Shown here one piece after another: positions 59,167 to 64,000 of a stretch of 64,000 nucleotides of DNA (its first letter is position 1; the number at the start of each line of letters is the position of its first letter). The notes beneath the pieces are model-generated. The model saw nothing but the letters and a program-made list of their open reading frames with translations. It made no database searches and had not been told where the DNA came from. Source of the stretch: JASSUD01 sp031963045 (GTDB lineage: Bacteria; Pseudomonadota; Gammaproteobacteria; Burkholderiales; Burkholderiaceae); assembly GCA_031963045.1 (NCBI GenBank), contig JASSUK010000025.1:124001-188000 (forward strand). The letters are read 5' to 3'. Both the position numbers and the translations under genes were made by a program.

Positions 59167-61584
59167 TTACTCAATTTTTTCCAGTTTGGCTTTGTCTAGC
59201 GCTAACCATTTGATGCCATTGCGTTTGAATTGAACTTGCGCGCGCGCGAGTGGCATTTGGCCTTCTACGCCTATAACCTTGCCTTCACCAAATTTTGCAT
59301 GAAAGACGCGTTGTCCTAAAGCTAGGCCAGCCTGCTCTTCACGTTGCGCACGTGCAGCTTCCTGAGCATCACGGCGTTTATAGCTTAGTCCATGTTCATT
59401 GACTGCTTCACCGCTGCCACTATTACTGCGATAGTGACGCCCATAGCTTGCGCGGTTCAATGCCGCTTTTTCTTCTGTTACGACGGTCTCTTCTTTTCTC
59501 ATTCCAAATTTACCTATTCCGCCAAGGCGCTCGTTACTAGCTGAGCCTTTTGGAGTTAGCCACTTTAAGACACGCTCAGGCAGTTCATTAAGAAAACGTG
59601 AGTGTGGATGGTAGTGTGTTTGACCTCGCAACATACGACTGTTTGCAAAAGACAAAGACAGAGATTTTTTTGCTCGGGTGATCGCCACATACATCAAGCG
59701 ACGTTCTTCTTCTAAATTTTTAGCTTCACTTAAACTATTTTCGTGTGGGAAGAGACCTTCTTCTAAGCCTGTCATCCAAACCGCTGAAAATTCCAACCCT
59801 TTGGCTGCATGTACGGTCATAAGTTGCACAGCGGCTTGCCCTGTTTGAGCCTGATAATCGCCCGCTTCTAGCGCTGCATGCGCCAAGAAATGTGATAACG
59901 GGGACAGCATGGTTTCAGGGTCGAGCGGATCTGCTTGCAGATCCGCTCTATTTTGTTGGCCTGTTACTAAAGTATGTGCAGGAGTATCTACGCCATATCC
60001 CATGCCAGTGACAAAAACACTCGCTGCATTAATGAGTTCTTGCAAATTATCAAGACGCTCTTGCCCTTCACGTTCTGCTTCGTAATGCGCGATTAAATTG
60101 CTTGCCTTGAGCACATAGGTTACGGCTTCAGGCAGCGTGTATCCAGACTGATCTATCGTCTGGCGCATTTCATCGATTAAGCGTGCAAAGCTGTTGACCT
60201 TTGCTTGAGGGGCACTTGCTTCCATAAAAGAGACGGCCGCTGACATCGAGCAAGCATACTCATGGGTTATCGCCAAGAGCTGTTCGAGCGTACGCTGCCC
60301 AATACCTCGGGTGGGGAAGTTCACTATGCGCATCCACGCCGTATCATCATTGGGATTGTCGATTAAACGTAAATAGGCGAGCGCATGTTTGATTTCTTGT
60401 CTCTCGAAGAATCGCAATCCTCCATAGACGCGATACGCGATACCAGCCTGGAATAGGGCATGTTCTAACACGCGAGATTGGGCATTGCTGCGGTATAAAA
60501 TAGCCAGGTCGTCGGCTTTGCATCCTGCCTCTAATTTTTCTCGAATACTCTCGACAACCCAGTTGGCTTCTTGAAGATCCGTGGTGGCTGGATAGACGCA
60601 AATGAGGTCGCCAGAGCCTGCATCTGTACGCAGATTTTTGCCTAAGCGGCCTGTGTTATTGGAGATAAGTTGATTGGCTGCTTCGAGAATAAAGCCATCG
60701 GAACGATAATTTTGCTCCAGCTTGATTAAGCGGCTGGGTTGAAATTCACGCTCGAAATCAAGCATATGGTCTACATTAGCGCCGCGGAAGGCGTAAATGC
60801 TTTGATCATCATCTCCTACAGCAAAGACAGCATTGGGAGAGGCCAGGAATGCAGAAGGGGTGTTTTGACCGGGTTCTCCATGACCCACTAGGCGCTTTAA
60901 CCAAGCGTATTGCAAAGGATTGGTATCTTGAAACTCGTCGACCAAGACATGTTTAAAACGGGCTTGATAGTGCGCGCGCAGTGCGTCGTTGCTTAACAGT
61001 TCGTAGCAGCGCAATAAGAGCTCTGCAAAATCTACTACCCCTGCACGCTGGCAATTTGCTTCATACAGCGCGTAGAGTTCTGCAAATTTTTGATCGGTGG
61101 ATTGCGTAAGTTGGACTGCATTTGCGCGAATACCTGCGTCTTTGGCATTATTAATAAAGGCTTGTAGCGCCTTAGCAGAATAGCGTTCGGTATCTACATT
61201 GGCTTCTTTGAGAAGGCGCTTGATGAGCGAGAGTTGATCGCCCATATCCAAAATTTGAAAGCCAGGAGGCAAGCCTGCTTCTTGGGCATGTATGCGCAAC
61301 ATACGATTGCACAAGCCGTGGAAAGTTCCCATCCATAAGCCGCGCGGATCAATCGGCAGCAGGGTGCTAAGGCGCGCGACCATTTCGCGCGCTGCTTTAT
61401 TGGTGAACGTGACGGCTAGTAATTCAAACGGGCGAATTTGGCCAGTTTGAATCAACCAAGCTATGCGGGTCGTGAGGACGCGTGTTTTACCACTCCCCGC
61501 TCCAGCTAAAATAAGCGCGGATCCATCAGGCAGAGTTACTGCAGTGCGCTGCTCAGGATTGAGAGAGTCGAGCAGATCGGACAT
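59167..61584 (-). CDS. uvrD: UvrD/Rep-family DNA helicase II
   Basis: SF1A 3'-to-5' helicase for nucleotide excision and mismatch repair. Motifs: LNPEQRTAVTLPDGSALI (Q), ILAGAGSGKTRVLTTRIAWL (I), TFTNKAAREMVARL (Ia), VDEFQDTNPLQYAWLK (II), VGDDDQSIYAFRGA (III), KLEQNYRSDGFILEAAN (IV), TVHAAKGLEFSAVWMTGLEEG (V) and EEERRLMYVAITRAKKSL (VI). The C-terminal part (about 690-805) ends in the UvrD tail with FGEGKVIGVEGQ, a Tudor-like segment that binds RNA polymerase. The length of 805 aa is usual for Burkholderia. It diverges from valS. Confidence 0.96.
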   Translation of the reverse strand: MSDLLDSLNPEQRTAVTLPDGSALILAGAGSGKTRVLTTRIAWLIQTGQIRPFELLAVTFTNKAAREMVARLSTLLPIDPRGLWMGTFHGLCNRMLRIHAQEAGLPPGFQILDMGDQLSLIKRLLKEANVDTERYSAKALQAFINNAKDAGIRANAVQLTQSTDQKFAELYALYEANCQRAGVVDFAELLLRCYELLSNDALRAHYQARFKHVLVDEFQDTNPLQYAWLKRLVGHGEPGQNTPSAFLASPNAVFAVGDDDQSIYAFRGANVDHMLDFEREFQPSRLIKLEQNYRSDGFILEAANQLISNNTGRLGKNLRTDAGSGDLICVYPATTDLQEANWVVESIREKLEAGCKADDLAILYRSNAQSRVLEHALFQAGIAYRVYGGLRFFERQEIKHALAYLRLIDNPNDDTAWMRIVNFPTRGIGQRTLEQLLAITHEYACSMSAAVSFMEASAPQAKVNSFARLIDEMRQTIDQSGYTLPEAVTYVLKASNLIAHYEAEREGQERLDNLQELINAASVFVTGMGYGVDTPAHTLVTGQQNRADLQADPLDPETMLSPLSHFLAHAALEAGDYQAQTGQAAVQLMTVHAAKGLEFSAVWMTGLEEGLFPHENSLSEAKNLEEERRLMYVAITRAKKSLSLSFANSRMLRGQTHYHPHSRFLNELPERVLKWLTPKGSASNERLGGIGKFGMRKEETVVTEEKAALNRASYGRHYRSNSGSGEAVNEHGLSYKRRDAQEAARAQREEQAGLALGQRVFHAKFGEGKVIGVEGQMPLARAQVQFKRNGIKWLALDKAKLEKIE

Positions 61585-61847
61585 GGAATCACCGAAGAAA
61601 AATAGTGTAATTATATAGAGAGCGTTATAAGAATCTGCTTAAAATCTCAGAAAATAGAGTGAAGTTTCGCCCTTTTTGATCTACTAAAAAAGCTATCTAC
61701 TCCGCTATAGCCTAAAATCTATAGCTCTTTTGTTTTTTAGCCATCTGAAAAAGGGTTTAGGGTGAGCCTACCATAGACACAACCTAAGCCTTCCTTACGT
61801 ATTTAAAAACCATTTTTTGCCTGGCTTTTTTTCTTTTTGACTGCCCC

Positions 61848-64000
61848 ATGAGCGATACCTCTACTTTTGACAAACACTTTACCCCTCAGGATATTGAAGC
61901 TTTTTGGAGCGCTGAATGGGAAAAACGTGGCTATTCAGTCGCCACACTTAACTCTGATCAAGCTTCTTTTTCCATGCTGCTCCCTCCTCCAAATACCACA
62001 GGGACTTTGCACATGGGGCATGGGTTTAATCAGACAATTATGGATAGCTATGCACGCTATCACCGTATGCGGGGAGCCAATACCTTATGGGTGCCGGGCA
62101 CAGACCATGCTGGGATTGCAACGCAAATTATTGTTGAGCGCCAGCTAGATGCGCAGAATATTTCTAGGCATAGCCTAGGACGTGATGCGTTTATCGAAAA
62201 GGTCTGGGAGTGGAAAGAGCAGTCTGGTTCAACCATTACCAAGCAAATACGCCGCCTTGGTGCTTCGATAGACTGGAGCCGTGAATATTTCACGATGGAT
62301 GCGGTTCGCTCCAAAGCAGTCTGCGAAGCATTTGTTCGTTTGCATGAAGATGGCTTGATTTATCGTGGTAAGCGCTTAGTAAACTGGGATCCGCATCTGA
62401 AAACTGCGGTGTCCGACCTCGAAGTGATTAGCGAAGAAGAGGACGGCTTTTTATGGCATATCCGTTATCCATTAACAGATGGATCAGGCCATATCACAGT
62501 AGCTACTACACGCCCTGAAACATTGCCAGGCGATGCGGCCATCATGGTGCATGCGGACGATGTGCGTTATCAATCCTGGATTGGCAAGACGGTACGCCTG
62601 CCTTTATGTGATCGCGAAATTCCGATTATTGCAGACAGTGCAGTGGATCCTGCATTTGGTAGCGGTGCGGTCAAAGTAACTCCTGCGCATGACTTCAATG
62701 ATTATCAGGTGGGCTTGCGTCACAATTTGCCTATGCTGGAAATTTTGACCTTGGATGCCAAGCTTAATGATGCAGTACCTGCCGCTTATCAAGGGATGGA
62801 CCGTTTTGATGCACGCAAAGCGATATGCGTGGACCTGGAACGTTTGGGGTTATTAGAGCGCACAGTACCGCACAAATTGATGGTGCCAAGAGGCGATCGC
62901 AGCGGTACGGTTATTGAGCCTGTGCTGACTTATCAGTGGTTTGTTGCGATGGATAAAGTACCAAACCATCCAAAAGGAGCACTGTCTCGTACCTCTTTAG
63001 CAGGTGCTGCGCGCGATGTGGTCGAAAACGGGCAAGTAAAATTGGTGCCTGATAATTGGGCCAATACTTACCGTCAGTGGCTTGCCAATATTCAAGACTG
63101 GTGCATTTCCCGCCAGCTGTGGTGGGGGCACCAAATTCCTGCTTGGCATAGTGATGCTGGGCATATTTATGTGGCGCGGAGTGAAGAGGATGCCAAAAAA
63201 CAGGCTTTAGAAGCAGGAGACACCAGCGCACTCGTGCGTGATCCGGATGTGTTGGATACGTGGTTTTCTTCGGCCTTATTGCCTTTTTCTGCATTGGGTT
63301 GGCCAGAGAAAACGCCTGAATTCCAATTTTTTCTGCCGTCTTCGTTGCTGGTCACAGGCTTTGATATTTTATTTTTCTGGGTCATACGTATGGTGATGCT
63401 GACGCTGTATTTTACAGGTCAGGTTCCGTTTGATACGGTCTATCTGCACGGCTTAGTGCGCGATGCAGAGGGCCAGAAAATGTCCAAATCTAAAGGTAAC
63501 ACACTAGATCCGCTGGATTTGATCGATGGCATTACGCTAGACGCATTAGTGCAAAAACGCACTATGGGTTTAATGAATCCCAAGCAAGCCGGCACCATCG
63601 AGAAAAAAACGCGTCAACAATTTCCTGAAGGTATTCCTGCATTTGGTAGTGATGCATTACGTCTAACCTTCACCTCACTCGCAACACTGGGCCGCACCAT
63701 TAATTTTGATCTGGCTCGTTGTGAAGGCTACCGTCATTTTTGCAACAAACTTTGGAATGCCGCGCGTTTTGTAACGATGAATTGCGTGGATGACGCGGGT
63801 TTAGCAGAAAAATCTACTGCTACGCTGACCTCACCTACTGAATCAACGCCACTAACCCTTGCGAAAGAAGGGCAGGAATTGAGCATTGCAGATCGTTGGA
63901 TAAAAACGCGTTTGCAAACACTTATTACCGATATAGAACAAGGCTTTGCCACTTTCCGCCTCGATTTAGTATCACAAGCGCTGTATCAATTTATTTGGGA
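61848..64000 (+). CDS. valS: Valyl-tRNA synthetase ValS (partial, 3' end outside the window)
   Basis: Class I synthetase charging tRNA-Val. The first 717 codons are in the window and the frame is still open at the right edge. The HIGH motif is PPNTTGTLHMGHGF (HMGH), near residue 50. Next come the editing domain (FLWHIRYPLTDGSGHITVAT, TRPETLPGDAA, HADDVRYQ), VPGTDHAGIATQ, DWCISRQLWWGHQIPAW and the KMSKS motif GQKMSKSKGNTLDP at about residue 543. After that the anticodon-binding part begins. A normal ValS has about 950 residues, so roughly a quarter is missing. The ATG at 61848 follows a T-rich leader. It diverges from uvrD. Confidence 0.97.
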   Translation, partial: MSDTSTFDKHFTPQDIEAFWSAEWEKRGYSVATLNSDQASFSMLLPPPNTTGTLHMGHGFNQTIMDSYARYHRMRGANTLWVPGTDHAGIATQIIVERQLDAQNISRHSLGRDAFIEKVWEWKEQSGSTITKQIRRLGASIDWSREYFTMDAVRSKAVCEAFVRLHEDGLIYRGKRLVNWDPHLKTAVSDLEVISEEEDGFLWHIRYPLTDGSGHITVATTRPETLPGDAAIMVHADDVRYQSWIGKTVRLPLCDREIPIIADSAVDPAFGSGAVKVTPAHDFNDYQVGLRHNLPMLEILTLDAKLNDAVPAAYQGMDRFDARKAICVDLERLGLLERTVPHKLMVPRGDRSGTVIEPVLTYQWFVAMDKVPNHPKGALSRTSLAGAARDVVENGQVKLVPDNWANTYRQWLANIQDWCISRQLWWGHQIPAWHSDAGHIYVARSEEDAKKQALEAGDTSALVRDPDVLDTWFSSALLPFSALGWPEKTPEFQFFLPSSLLVTGFDILFFWVIRMVMLTLYFTGQVPFDTVYLHGLVRDAEGQKMSKSKGNTLDPLDLIDGITLDALVQKRTMGLMNPKQAGTIEKKTRQQFPEGIPAFGSDALRLTFTSLATLGRTINFDLARCEGYRHFCNKLWNAARFVTMNCVDDAGLAEKSTATLTSPTESTPLTLAKEGQELSIADRWIKTRLQTLITDIEQGFATFRLDLVSQALYQFIW

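Noticed and set aside
61600..61848. Riboswitch or T-box in the valS leader
   Set aside because: No T-box specifier loop or antiterminator word (such as TGGNACCGCG) is present, and T-boxes are rare in proteobacteria.

Overview
The window looks like a chromosomal segment of a beta-proteobacterium of the Burkholderiaceae. The housekeeping proteins (CtaD/CtaC, PyrC, MaeB, ThiL, TktA, TypA, Hom, ThrC, Mpl, UvrD, ValS) read as Burkholderia-type proteins. They sit among eukaryote-like genes (an F-box protein, ankyrin repeats, a dual-specificity-type phosphatase, an OTU-like cysteine protease candidate) and many dispersed palindromic repeats. By eye the GC content is well below that of free-living Burkholderia, although I did not compute it. 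Together this suggests a host-associated or intracellular relative such as the fungal endobacteria of the Mycoavidus/Glomeribacter group. That placement is inference, not something a sequence search has confirmed.

Layout. 1-2067: ABC-F ATPase yheS. 2167-13172: dapE followed by the cytochrome c oxidase and haem A block on the minus strand (ctaB, ctaA, a SCO-like thioredoxin-fold protein, SURF1, ctaE, DUF2970, ctaD, ctaC), with a glutathione transferase and a DUF2909 protein on the plus strand. The block encodes a caa3-type oxidase with haem A synthesis, but ctaG (Cox11) is missing from its usual place. 13433-18074: pyrC, two unknown small genes, the RNase P RNA, dciA and a family 4 uracil-DNA glycosylase. 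18084-23492: pgpA, thiL, a tyrosine-phosphatase-like effector candidate and maeB. 23618-26422: two tandem paralogous host-interaction candidates, one with ankyrin repeats and one with an F-box. 26733-34780: amino-acid permease, a barstar-like protein, rsmE, tktA, gap and an AI-2E-family transporter.

35443-44367: a large unknown membrane protein, a PIG-L deacetylase, an EmrA-type fusion protein without EmrB, typA, a ferritin-like protein and the OTU-like candidate. 44677-50801: clpB, an RGG-rich DEAD-box helicase and tsaB. 50968-64000: hom-thrC, lolA, an RNB exoribonuclease, mpl, a TlpA-like thioredoxin, uvrD and the first 717 codons of valS.

Three families of short palindromic repeats fill most intergenic gaps. 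Family A is a ~147-bp MITE-like element with long terminal inverted repeats flanked by TA, plus 16-bp remnants. Family B is a ~135-bp palindrome, most often found where two genes converge, and it supplies the stop codons of several genes. Family C is a ~105-bp palindrome seen twice. The most interesting content is the set of putative effectors (19662, 23618, 25286, 35443, 43156) and the way the repeats have become 3' ends of genes.

No rRNA, tRNA, CRISPR array, complete insertion sequence or prophage was recognised.
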